This document shows positions 38,240-50,000 of a stretch of 64,000 nt of DNA, piece after piece. The DNA lies in contig NC_088340.1 of NCBI RefSeq assembly GCF_036884655.1, positions 12,922,501-12,986,500 on the forward strand. Reading direction: 5' to 3'. The translations under genes were made by a program, and so were the position numbers. The stretch is from Musa acuminata AAA Group. Lineage: Eukaryota > Streptophyta > Magnoliopsida > Zingiberales > Musaceae. Below the pieces are notes generated by a model, which saw only the letters and a program-made list of their open reading frames with translations, was not told where the DNA came from and searched no databases. Every line of letters begins with the position of its first letter. Position 1 is the first letter of the stretch.

Positions 38240-39398
38240 TGTTGAATCTCGAATTTTGATGATGAAACCAATTGGTAAATTATTTGATCTAATCCATGTG
38301 TTGAGATAAGTGTGCAGGATTAACTACAATAGCGATAAGGCGTAAAACAGATGATGGGCCGGAGTCGAAGACTTGGACAATATACTGGGAGCTTGCCGAG
38401 AGTTAATCGTGAAATCACCGGAAGCACACTTGAAGACTCTCTAAAAACATGTCGGGAGATTGCCGGAAGCACGCTGGAAGACTAACCAAGAGTTGGTTGG
38501 GAGTTTACCAGAAGACTCGCCAAGAAGTTCGCCGGAGGTTCGCCAAGTGAAAAATTGTAATCCCATCAACTCTGTTAGGGGCCAACTGGGCTTGGAGCTA
38601 GGATGGTTTGGTCCGAATACAAGGACCAACCAGGTTGCTAGACTCTAACCGGCGGTGGCACCACTTGAAAAGCAGTGCCCTTAGGATTTTTAAGGGGTGG
38701 TACCGCCCAGACTGGGCGATGGTACCGCTGGAAGTTAATGCTGCCAACGGTGGTACTATTATAGCTCGGTCTCCGAGCTTTGTCAGGTAGTGGTACCGCC
38801 CAGTGTCAGGTGTTAGGCGGTGGTACTGCCCAGTAATGACGGTGGTACTGCCAATACCTCGAAAATCCGGGATGAGATACTTTTTGGCTCCATTTTTGAA
38901 AGCCATTGGGGCCTATAAATACCCCACCCTTTTCTGCATGAAAGGGCATCGAATTGTGATTATAATCTTGAATCTTTAGGGTGTAAAAGTGCTAGAGTTT
39001 TCCTCCTCCCTCTTTTAGCTATGCAATCATTCAAGAAAGAGGAGTAAGGCTTGTAAGGGTTCTCTCCTAAACCCGATAAAAGGAGAAAGAGCTGTAAAAG
39101 GGGGTTGGTTCACCTATTGAAGGAAGGCCTTTAGTGGACACCAGTGACCTTGATGGAGGAGGAATCCAAAAGTGGATGTAGGTCACATTGACCGAACCAC
39201 TCTAAATTATGGTTTGCATTTTGTTTTGAGCAATTTACTTTAATTGTAATTCATTTCATAGCAAACTGTTTCTCCTCCTCATCTTGCTTTCACTACGTTT
39301 ACGCTTTCATACGTTTCAAGTTACTATCTTTCTAAATCGATTTTCATTGAACGTACGAAATATTTTATGAAATCGAAGAATTTTTCGCTGCACTAACA
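38240..39398 (+). mobile_element. 5' LTR of the pol-bearing Sirevirus (element J)
   Basis: It begins TGTTGAATCTCG, has its palindrome array at about 38645-38860 and TATA box at about 38916, and ends CTGCACTAACA directly before a perfect PBS. Compared with other copies it lacks the TTCACC-poly-C-CTCTTAGTGC block near the end, a deletion of roughly 40-60 bp. Confidence 0.87.
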
Positions 39399-39413
39399 AT
39401 TGGTATCAGAGCA
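39399..39413 (+). other. Primer-binding site of element J
   Basis: ATTGGTATCAGAGC follows the LTR and matches the initiator tRNA-Met complement. Confidence 0.88.
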
Positions 39414-39448
39414 AGGTTCACTCTCGTTTAGTTTAAAACCCAAGAGAG

Positions 39449-40435
39449 ATGGCATTTGCCGACAACTAAGAGGGTCATTCAATTACACGTCCACCTATAT
39501 TCAATGGGACGGATTACATATATTGGAAAACTAGAATGAGGAACTTCCTAATTTCGATGGATTTCGAATTATGGAATATTATAGAAAATGTGTTTTAAAA
39601 GTCTTCTCTTCCAATGAACAATTGGAATGAGTTGGAGAAGAAGACTTTTGCCTTAAACGCCAAGGCTATGAATGCCTTGTTTTGTGCCTTAGATAAAAAC
39701 GAGTTCAATCATACGTCTATTTGTCAATCAACTTTTGATATTTGGCATATACTCGAAGTGACTCATGAAGGCACTAGTAGAGTGAAGGAGTCAAAAATTA
39801 ATCTTTTAGTGCACACTTATGAGTTATTTTGAATGAAACCGAGTGAGACTATTGGAGACATATACACCCGATTTACAGATGTCATCAATGGTCTAAAAGG
39901 AATTGGTAAAAGTTTCTCAGATTTTAAACTTATTAATAAAATTTTAAGAATCCTTCCAAAGATTTGGGGCCCTAAAGTAATGGTCATTCAAGAGACAATG
40001 ATCTAAATAATTTTCCTCTCGAAGAACTAATTGAGTCACTAATGACCTATGAGATGACATGTAAAGCTAATGAAGAGCTTGAGGATACCCTTCCAAAGAA
40101 CAGGAAGGATATGACACTGAGAAAACAAGAAGACCACTTAAAAGAAAATTCAAGTGATGAGGATTATGATAATGACCTGGCACTCTTAACAAAAAATTCA
40201 AAAAAATCATAAAAAAAATAAATTTAAAAATGACACTAAAAATAAATTTAAACCTAAGAAAGAACAAGTGATATGGCATGAATGTAAGAAGTCGGGACAC
40301 TTCAAGAGTGAATGTCTCCAAGCAAAGAGGAAGCAACTAAAGAAGAAGAGGATGACTCAAGTGCATATGAAGAAGAGGAGCCAACCAACACCGAGCAAGT
40401 TGCGTACTATATGCTAATGGCTATCGAAGATTAGG
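39449..40435 (+). pseudogene. Sirevirus gag of element J
   Basis: It starts MAFADN followed by an in-frame TAA, then FNGTDYIYWKTRM, WNELEKKTFALNAKAMNALF and VNGLKG-like blocks shared with the gag-only elements. It has several stops (for example before KSSLP and after YELF at 39830-39832) and a frameshift near 40000. A CCHC-like knuckle (HECKKSGHFKSEC, about 40280-40315) is kept here but lost in the gag-only copies. An acidic C-terminus (EEEEPTNTEQ) ends it at about 40435. Confidence 0.85.
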
Positions 40436-43400
40436 TAAGTAATTCAATTGACACAAATTTATCCTTTAATGAACTATTAAATGCTTTTCATGATTTATTT
40501 GATGAATGTAAATCAATTAGTAAAAAATATAAATTATTAAAAAGAAGCATGATTCTCTTATTAGTGATTATAATAGATTAAAAGTTGAGCACAATGATAG
40601 TTTAGCTCTATGTACGAAATGTGACGAATTAGAAATACTTAGAAAGGAAAACTTGCTACTCAAGAAAACCCTAGAAAAATTTGAGGTTGGTAGCAAGTCC
40701 TTGAATATGATCCTTGCCAACAAGGGTCACATTCATAAAAAAGACAGAATCGGATTTATAAGTAGTTCTCACCAAAATCAACCACCTTTGTTAGAGGCTC
40801 TATTTTGCATGTTTCATCCCGAAATAAATGCAACTTTTGTTTTAAATTTGGGCATATAGCTTATCATTGTCCATTCAAGAAATATCTACATAAATTGATT
40901 TGGGTTCCTAAAAGAACCTCAAATAACTCAATGCTACATAATAAGCTATGTAGATCGATTTTTGAGGTACTCAAGGTCAAATATATACCTAAAAATTATC
41001 CTTTTTTATAGAAAAATGTACCATCACAAGCTATAAGCAAGAGATGATACCTTGATAGTGAATGCTCAAGGTGTATGACCGGAGATCCATCTTAATTCTC
41101 TAAGCTCACTAGCATAGACGAAGGATATGTCACCTTCGGAGATAACAACAAGGGTAAAATCATTAGCAAAGGAACTATAAGTAATAAATCTAACGTCTTT
41201 ATTGAAGATGTGTTATTGGTTGATGACTTAAAGCATAACCTCTTAAGCATTAGTCAATTATGTGATAAAGGATATATTGTTAAATTTGAATCTAATGCTT
41301 ACATTATTGAAAAACTATACAAAAACACATCTTTGATTGCACTAAAACAAAATAACATATACACTATTGACATTAATAATCTTTGCAATGAAATATGTTT
41401 TTCGGTTTTGAATGATGATGCTTGGCTTTGGCATAGGAGATTGGGTCATGCTAGCATGAAACTAATCTCTCAAATCTCATCTAAAAAACTTGTAGGAGGA
41501 ATTCCTCACATTAAATTCGTTAAAGACAATATATATGATGCATGTCAACTAGGAAATAAATAAAAGGTAGTTTCAAACTAAAGAATCAAATAAGCACCTC
41601 TAGATCATTGCAATTGATCCATATGGACTTGTTTGGACCAATTGCTATATCAAGCCTAGGAGGTAGCAAATATGCCTTTGTTATTGTTGACGATTATAGT
41701 AGATATACTTGGACTTACTTCTTAGTATACAAAAATAATTGCTTTAGGTATTTCTCTAAGTTTTGTAAACTTGTTCAAAATGAAAAAGGTTTTATGATTT
41801 CATCAACTCAAGGTGATCACGATGGTGAATTTCAAAACTATGATTTCCAAGAATTTTGTAAATCTAATGGATACAACCATAACTTCTCTACTCCAAGAAA
41901 TCCTCAACAAAATGGAGTAGTAGAAAGAAAGAATAGAAACTTATAAGAAATGGCTAAAACCATGTTAAATGAACATAGCCTACCCAAATATTTTTAGGCC
42001 GAAGCCGTAAATACGACATGCTATGTTATGAATAGAGTTCTAGTAAGACCATTACTTTCCAAAACTCCTTATGAGTTGTGGAACAACAAAAAGCCCAACG
42101 TTTCATACTTTAAAGTTTTCGGGTATAAATATTTTATTTTGAATGAAAAAGATACCTTATGAAAGTTTGATGCAAAATCCAATGAAGGAATTTTTCTTAG
42201 TTATTCTTCTATTTCAAAGGCTTTTCGAATCTTCAATAAAAGAACTTTAGTTATAGAAGAATCTATTTATGTTGTTTTTAATGAAATTTTTAAAGTTAAC
42301 AAAATGATTTTGATGATGATCTTAAATTTGATACTTTAAATTTAAATGAATCCTTTTCTGCATCTAGCAACTTGGAGGCATCTTCTTTCGAACCTTTTTT
42401 ACTGAAGGAATGGAAGTATGTAGATGCTCATCCTAAGGAGCTAATTATATGAGACACATCGAAAGGGGTTCAAACTCATTCTTCTCTTAAGAATTTTTAT
42501 GCCAATGCTGCTTTTCTCTCCCAGATTGAATCTAAATACATTGATAAAGTCATGAAAGGTGATTCATGGGTTATCGTAATGCAAGAAGAATTGAATCAAT
42601 TTGAGAGAAATAAAGTGTGGAAGCTTGTTCCAAGGTCAAATGATCATTTAGTTATTAGTACTAAATGGGTCTTTAGAAACAAGCAAGATGAATTTGGTAT
42701 CATGGTTAAAAACAAGGCTAGATTAGTAGCTAAGGTTTTCAACCAAGAAAAATGTATTGATTATAAAGAAACTTTCACTCCTATGGCATAATTAGAAGTC
42801 ATAAAGATGCTCCTTGCCTATGATAGTAGTAATAATTTTAAGTTATTTCAAATGGATGTTAATGCTTTTCTTAATGGCTTTATCTCCAAAGAAGTTTATG
42901 TTGAACAACCTCCCAGATTTGAGAATGATAATTTTCCTAATCATGTGTTTAAATTGACTAAAGCTCTCTATGAATTGAAACAAGCCCCAAGGGCTTAGTA
43001 TAAGAGACTTAGCTCATTTCTAATTTATAATAATTTCTCTAAATGCAAGGTCGATACTATATTGTTTATTAAAAATTTTAAAAATAATTTTTTTATTGTT
43101 CAAATTTATATTGATGATATTATTTTTTATTCTACAAATGAATCCTTATGTGAATCATTTGCCAAAAGTATAAGTCTAGAATTTGAAATGAGCCTAATGG
43201 GGGAACTAACCTTTTTTTTAAGCTTACAAATCAATTTAGCAATGATATTTTTCTTAATCAAATAAAGACTTGCTAAAAAGATTTAATATAGATAGTTCAA
43301 ATGCTATCAACACTCCTATGAGTATCTCCACTAAGTTATACATTGATGTGAAGAAAGCTTTAATCAAAAAGCTTATAAGGGTATGATAGGTAATTTGCTT

Positions 43401-44036
43401 TACCTCACCATAACTAGACTGAACATCATGTTAAGCGTAGGACTTTATGCTAGATTTCAATCTAACCCTAAGCAATCTCATTTAAAAGTTGTTAAAAGAA
43501 TATATAGATACCTAAAATGAACTCCTAAACTAAGTATACTAAATCTCATTTAAATTAAGATTATGGTATCCTAAATCTAAGAATTTTGAATTGCTCGGTT
43601 ATGCTGATGTAGATTTTGCTATAGTTTAGATAGAAAAAGCACATCAGGAACGTGTCAATTGTTAGGACACGCACTCATTTCTTGATCTTCCAAGAAACAA
43701 AACTCGGTTACATTATCTACAACCGAAGCGGAGTACATAGCAGTTGGTGCATGTTGTGCTCAAGTTATATGGATGAAAAATACTTTAAAGGATTATGGAA
43801 TTGACCTGAAAAACGTACCTATAAAATGTGATAACACTAGTGTAATATGCTTAGCAAAAAATCCTATTCAACACTCTAGAACTAAACACGTTAACATTAG
43901 GCATCACTTCATACAAGATCTTGTTAATAATCATGATGTAATATTAGAGTTTATTAATATGAAACATCAATTAGCCGATATATTTATAAAACCATTAATG
44001 AAGAACAATTTGATTTCATTAGAAGGGAATTAGGGA
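40436..44036 (+). pseudogene. Sirevirus pol of element J (protease, integrase, RT, RNase H)
   Basis: Domains are in Copia order. A second CCHC knuckle (CNFCFKFGHIAYHC) lies at about 40813-40870. The protease box has decayed to YLDSECSRCMTG (about 41047). GAG-pre-integrase follows (WLWHRRLGHAS, about 41424). Integrase has HMDLFGP, VDDYSRYTW and NPQQNGVVERKNRN (about 41608-41946). RT has KWVFRNK, QMDVNAFLNGF, ALYELKQAPRA and the YIDDI box (42552-43265). RNase H has CDNTSVICLAKNP and SRTKHVNIRHHF (43773-44033). At least a dozen stops and frameshifts exclude function. The RNase H C-terminus is typical of the SIRE/Maximus lineage. Confidence 0.88.
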
Positions 44037-44644
44037 TGTTAAATTGTCCAAATGCATGAATATTATTGAATTTTATTTTTGGACTTTCTCGATTTTTATT
44101 TTATAAAGTTCGCTCACTTGATTCATGAACTTATAGTATGCATTTTACGAGTTTTGTATGATGAATCAGGTATATATTTTATGAGTTTTATATGATGTTT
44201 TGATATGGATCTTCTCCTCTTATGATGTAAATTTTACATAATGATGTGTGTGAGTGTGTGTGCTTTATGAGCAGTGCTCACTACTTGTAGGCAGTGGCAC
44301 CGCCCAGCTGGTGGTAGCACCGCCAGTTGTCACATGTTGTAGGCGGTAGCACCGCCCAGCCAACAGTGCCACCGCCTGCAACTTGCCCCCTTATAAACAC
44401 AAGTTAGGATCGACGGTAGAACTGACCCCAACACATTTTACACTCCTCCAAACAGCTCCAAACATATTGCTCTCCCTCTAGTAACTCAAAAATCCCCACT
44501 TCCCACTAGATCAAGGATCAATCTCCGACATTCTTTTAAAGATCACTAGAAAAGGAGAACTACTAAGGTAATCTCTACACCAAATTGTTTCCCCTTTGTA
44601 TTACTTATTCTTGCTCCTTATTTATCTTTATTATTGTAGTCTCA
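44037..44644 (+). promoter_or_regulatory. Candidate internal promoter and leader intron before the env-like ORF
   Basis: Between pol and the env-like ORF lie at least four LTR-like palindromic motifs (GGCAGTGGCACCGCCC to GTGCCACCGCC, about 44290-44373). A TATA-like CTTATAAACAC (about 44389) follows, then a GC-poor leader and a possible intron from GGTAATCTC (about 44568) to TTATTGTAG (44640). The ATG lies at 44645. The arrangement copies the LTR U3. That it drives a separate transcript is inference. Confidence 0.4.
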
Positions 44645-45000
44645 ATGGGTTCTAGAAGATCCTCCAGGGACAAAGGGAAGAGGAGATTAGATGAAAATTA
44701 CGACTCCCCGCTTTTCGATTCTAATCAACATGCCCTAAAATTTTCTTCCATAGAACCTAGACATATTTAAAGGGTAAATATATTGATTTAGATGAATTAA
44801 GTGATTTAGAACATATTCAATAGTTTACTAATCTATACATTCTCCCAATCCTTCAAATGAGTCAACCTATCTACCTTAGATTTGTTAGGCTATTTTATAA
44901 TAATTTACATGTAGATGAAGACGAAAATGTATCTACCTATCTATTAGGACATCATATACCCATTACGGATAGAACCATTTGCAACATCATAGGAATTCTG
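44645..45000 (+). pseudogene. Sirevirus env-like / third-ORF remnant
   Basis: The frame begins MGSRRSSRDKGKRR, rich in Arg and Lys. After stops at 44768-44770 and about 44822, the conserved core YLRFVRLFYNNLH with YLLGHHIPIT (about 44870-44960) identifies the third ORF found downstream of pol in some Sireviruses. Homologues are annotated as env-like or putative plant transposon proteins. Only the N-terminal part is present; the element is cut off near 45000, before any 3' LTR. Function is unknown in the family. Confidence 0.65.
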
Positions 45001-45514
45001 ATAATATTATATTTTTATACTTATAGTTAGTTGAATTTTTATAGATGTTATGAAAATATTATAGATGTTATTAAAATATTATTGATGTATTGAAAACATT
45101 ATAGATGTTATTAAAATATTATAGATGATATTATCATTATTCGTAGAAAATTATAATATTATATTTTTATACTTATAGTTAGTTGAATTGAGGTTGGAAT
45201 ATTTTAATACTTATAGTTAGTTGAAAATTATAATATTATAGATGATATAGTTAGTAAAATTATAATATTATATTTTTATAATGATAATATTATCATTACT
45301 CATTTATAATATTTTAAATAGGTTTTACAGTATTTTGATTATCGTGATCAAAATACTATAATAAATAAAAAATTGAGGGACGAGTATTTTTAATTAAAAA
45401 TATTATTTGAAAAAAAATAAAATAGGAGGTACCGATAAGGAAAATATCTAAGATAAGAATATTTTCTAAAAAATCATTCAATATTTTTTAATAGATCATT
45501 TTAATTTTATATTT
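45001..45514. other. AT-rich region between the retrotransposon remnant and the SPPL1 promoter
   Basis: Repeats of TTATAGATGTTATTAAAATA and TTTATACTTATAGTTAGTTGA occur in degenerate tandem (45020-45260). A perfect 11-bp inverted repeat, AGTATTTTGAT/ATCAAAATACT, lies at 45329-45357. No gene. Confidence 0.7.
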
Positions 45515-45524
45515 TATATAAAAG
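45515..45524 (+). promoter_or_regulatory. TATA box of the SPPL1-type gene
   Basis: TATATAAAAG lies at the boundary from AT-rich DNA to a GC-richer transcribed leader. A start site about 25-35 bp downstream (near 45550) would fit plant promoters. It is the only good TATA box in this interval. Confidence 0.55.
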
Positions 45525-45549
45525 GAAACGGCGGATTAAAGAGTCTGCG

Positions 45550-46236
45550 GTGGGTGGTGATATGGGCAGCTCATCGCCTCGGAACCCAAGTCAACCCCAT
45601 TGCGGTGCTTGGTCGTGGGAACAGTTTCGGGAGTCTCCGCCTCGCGAGTCCTCTTCCGTGGCGGAAAGCCTTCAAAACCTGATCGATCGGAAGTCCTGAT
45701 CAGGTTCTCTCGAAAACTCACTCGATGCCCTAAAATTCCCTCATATTCACAAACCCTAATCCAAAATCTGATCTCTGGCCCTCTTCTCCGCGACACCTCT
45801 TGGTTCGTCTTCTCCTCGTGGCAGAGGCAACGGATTTCTTCTTGCACAGGTAAATATCCGTGGATCCCTCTTCTTGTCCATCTAAAACATGCGCTCTGTG
45901 TCTTGTTTCTTCTATTCTTTGGATATGATTTCTCATCTCGGACTTCGTCTTGAACATTAGTTTAATACCGTCTTAATCTTCATCGATTCTCACGTAATTT
46001 AAAGGCCGAATATGTAAACTTTTCAATTTGATGTGACGATGTATGTAACTTAGGAGCGATAACCTTTTGATCTATCCAGGACATTCAGCTGTATCCACCA
46101 AGAAATTTTGGAGTATTCATATTGAAAAACATGAGACAAAGATCTGTACTTCTGATTACTGATTCATGGAAGTCCCATTGATGTGTCTATAGTGTGACAG
46201 CAGATAAAGACGGGATCTTGTGTTACTATTACTAAA
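45550..46236 (+). other. 5' UTR of the SPPL1-type gene with one likely intron
   Basis: A leader exon ends at ACAG|GTAAATATCC (45849/45850) and an acceptor TATCCAG lies at 46079. This predicts a 230-bp intron, and a second leader piece 46080-46236 ends at the start codon. Boundaries rest on consensus only; transcript data would be needed to fix them. Confidence 0.45.
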
Positions 46237-47037
46237 ATGGAGTCCCTGTGGAAGCTTGCTTACTTACTTGAACCGGCGTCCCTCACTCTCATTGCAACTG
46301 CGATCTTTGTGACTTTTGCATCAGCCTCCAGAGCTCTGGATCATGGCAAGGAAATGGCAAGGAACCTGGATTTTTCAGAGTCGTCGATCACATTAGACCG
46401 ATCTCAAGCACTTATGATCCCCCTTGCTAGCTCTTGTAGCCTCTTATTGATGTTCTATCTCTTTTCATCAGTATCCCAGTTTATAACTGCCTTCACGGCT
46501 GTTGCTTCGGCATCTGCTCTCTATTTCTGTCTCTCCCCGTACATGGCCTTCATCAGATCGCAGTTTGGTTTAATGGACCCTCTTGTTTCTAGGTGCTGTC
46601 CCAAGCCGCTCACACGCAGCCAAGGAATTTTATTGCTGCTTTGTACAGGAACTGTGGCAGCTTGGCTAGTTACTGGAAATTGGATTCTGAACAATATCCT
46701 GGGGATTTGCATATGTATAGCTTTTGTCAGCCATGTGCGACTACCTAATATCAAGATATGTGCACTGCTTCTTGTTTGCTTGTTTTTGTATGATATTTTC
46801 TGGGTCTTCTTCTCGGAGAGGTTTTTTGGAGCAAATGTTATGGTCTCAGTTGCAACACAAAAGGCATCTAACCCTGTTCACAAAGTGGCAACTAGCTTGA
46901 GCCTTCCAGGATTACATCTAATCACAAAGAAGCTGGAGCTTCCTGTTAAGCTTGTGTTCCCAAGAAATTTGATCGGTGGGCAGGTAATTACTGGGAGCGG
47001 TCATGGAGAGTACATGATGCTCGGACTAGGCGACATG
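46237..47037 (+). CDS. SPPL1: SPPL1 coding exon 1 (residues 1-267)
   Basis: ATG in the context AAAATGGAG. It encodes the first transmembrane segments and both catalytic Asp residues (D186 and D266). The donor is GACATG|GTATGT. The frame could read a few codons into the intron but family homology ends at Met267. Confidence 0.93.
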
Positions 47038-50000
47038 GTATGTTACATTTTGCACTTGACATTGTTATGACATTTATAAGTTAGCTTATTTTGTTATGAA
47101 TGATAAGTGTTTAGAGTGCCCTGTGTAATTCAAATATTTTCAGTAATGGTAGCCAAGTAGTCACTTTATTATCTTTCTATTTTTGAAATGATATTCTAGA
47201 CGTGGTAAACATTTTTGTGGTCATGATCTTCTCACTTTTCATAATGTATGCCAAATGTGATGATCTTTGGCACTGTTCTTATGAATTTGAAACTAGAAAG
47301 AGTTTGATAATGCTGAATGTTTATGGCGATCTAATGTCATATTAGAATAGATTTAATCTTCCATTAGAGTTGTTTGGCTTCAAAATCAGGTATTGGAGAG
47401 CTGCTGCACTGGACAGCAATGTTTAGCGTTTGGGGATTGGTAGATGAAGTAGCAGAATACTCGAGATAACGGACTGGACCATCTTCAGTCTTGTAATAAT
47501 TGGAAGTTAAAATTATGGCTCAACTTCCCTGGGATGAGAACTATGATACATTGATATCTTCTTTTAAGAAAATGGTACCGATGACTGTGGATTGAGAATC
47601 AAATACTTGAACTAAAGGACTTGATATGAAAAGACTTAAGTGCAAAAGGTATCATAAGGCACCTAATTGGTTTAGTTGAAGGTCTAGGACTTGGTGTTAG
47701 TCGTGTTCTCATTTTATATTCCATATTTAGTTTTCTTTTAAGTTGGTTTCTATTAGTTGTTACAAATTCAGCTTAAGACATTCTAGAGTCAATCTCATCT
47801 TGACTTACGCCTAGTTTTGGTTTGGATTTATATTCAATTTAGAGTCCATTTATAGTTGAACCACCAGTCCTACTTAGGGTGCACAAGATTAGCTAATTAC
47901 TGCATTGGAATAGGCATTTGGTTGGATTAGAAAAAGTCCTTGTTATAAATTTTAGGGTTGAGGTCCATTTTAGTCCTTCTGATTTTGACCATGGATCACT
48001 TAAGTCTTAAGTCCTTATGATTTACTTATGTCTAAAATAATCCCTATATTTTCAAAAAAATAGCATATAAGCTTCCCTCGTCAAGTCTATGTTAATAAAC
48101 ATTAGAGTCTGCTTACGTGGCATGTTAACTCATAATAAACTATTAATATGATGACATGTGTAATTTAAGTTTTTGAAAAAAATTCATTTTAGCCCTTGTG
48201 ATTTTGGTCATGAATCACTTAAGCTCTTATGGTTTTACTTGTGTTTAAAATAACCTTTATATTTTCAAAAACATAGCATATAAGCCCCTTCTATCAAGTC
48301 TGAGTTAATAGACGTTGGAGTCTGCTTGCGTGGCATGCTGACTCACAATAAACCATTAATATGATAACACGTGTAATTTAAATTAAAAAAATTGAGACTA
48401 CCATCAATGGCGGGAGGAGGCATTGTCATGGAAATGACCGCCACCAGCAGCATCAAGCCATTATAACCTAGCAGGGCGTTGTATGCACATGGCCTCTCCC
48501 ACGCTGATGATAAGCTCAGGAGCTTTCTGTCCTACCTCAGGTGGATGTGCATCGACGGGTCTGATGCTAGGCATACAATAGTCTCTTGGTCCCTCTTACT
48601 CCTCTTGGGCGTCTTCGTCTCCATTGCCTCCCACTTCGTCCTCTCCTGCACCTTTAATCGTCACGCCTACGACGTGAGGTCCAGCTCTCCTTCACCTCTA
48701 CCTCCGGCCTTTGCGACCTCTGCCTCTCCACCTTTGTTCATCACTACGGCCTCTGCCATTTCCTCTTCATCGTCAAGATAGATTTTTTTAAAAAAACTTA
48801 AATTACACATATCATTATATTAATGATTTATTGTGAGTCAGCAAGTTACGTAAGCAGACTCTAATGTCTGTTAACTCAGACTTGATGGGAGGAGCTTATA
48901 TGCTATGTTTTTAAAAATGTATGGGTTATTTAAGATACAAACAAAACCATAAGGAATTAAGTGGTCCATGGCCAAAAGTATAGGAGCTAAAATGAATCTT
49001 TTTTTAAAATTTAAATTACACATGTCATTATATTAATAGTTTATTATGAGTCAACATGCCACATAAGCAAACTCTAAAGTCTGTTAACTCAGACTTAACG
49101 GGGGGGGGGGGGGGGGGTTTAAAATGTATGAGTTATTTTAGATACGAGTAAATCATAAGGGTTTAAGTGGTCCATGGTCAAAACCACATGGGCTAAAATA
49201 AACCTTAACCCTAAATTTTATTATAGTCTAGATATAAAAATATTTCACTCAATTCTTTTCTTCAGTTATTGTTGGTTAGGCAATGATATAAAATAACTGA
49301 GTCTTTATTTAGATTTATGTTTAGACTCGTGGTCTTGTATGATACTAAGATAGTTCTTGTATGCAAGGTTCGCAATACCGTATCGTACCGGTATTTCGAC
49401 CTGGGCTCGGTACCGGTACGGTAGGTATACCGAGCGGTACACCCAGGTTTGCCGAGTACTGTAGCGCTGCTACAGTGCTACAGTGCACTCGGACCGGTAA
49501 CAGGCGGTCTGCGTACCGACAACCTGTCGGACCGGTACGTACCGCCCGTACCGGGCGGTACGGTTCGATACGGCAGACCCTGCTTGTATGTACCTTTTCG
49601 ATTAAAGAAGGTATACTAATTGATGTTGAAGCTTCTTTCTTTACCTCCTATATTCTTTTTCCTAATCTATTTTCTCTCTGTTACAGACATTACTAATCCT
49701 CATTGATATTTTCAATTTATTATCATTTGCCTACTCTATACTTGGATTTTGATGACATTGACTTGTTATTTTATTCCTGATGACAAATTTACAGACTTCT
49801 CTTTTCTAGATCTGTAATACCATACTAATACGAGTCCTTATAATGCAGCATGCATTTCCTTGTTGATCCTTTTCTATGTTGTCGTGTATAACTTGAGCCA
49901 TACTTTTCTTCTAATGTGCCTTAGCTAGAGAGTGGTGGTGGATGTTATATGATCACTGTGCAATTCTAGTGGGTTTCTGTTATGTGCATGGTTCTTGTTG

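Noticed and set aside
48479..48781. A functional 100-aa protein in the SPPL1 intron
   Set aside because: The frame opens at a non-ATG codon, the true ATG at 48407 is separated by a stop, and a +1 shift breaks homology; it is a captured fragment.
47954..49212. Mutator-type Pack-MULE with 9-bp target duplication
   Set aside because: No matching 9-bp direct repeats flank the arms; only a weak 7-bp AAATTTT is seen, so the class is left open as foldback-like.
49361..49696. 111-aa open frame in the SPPL1 intron
   Set aside because: It runs through the MITE and its flanks; no homology and Arg/Pro-rich translation of palindromes.
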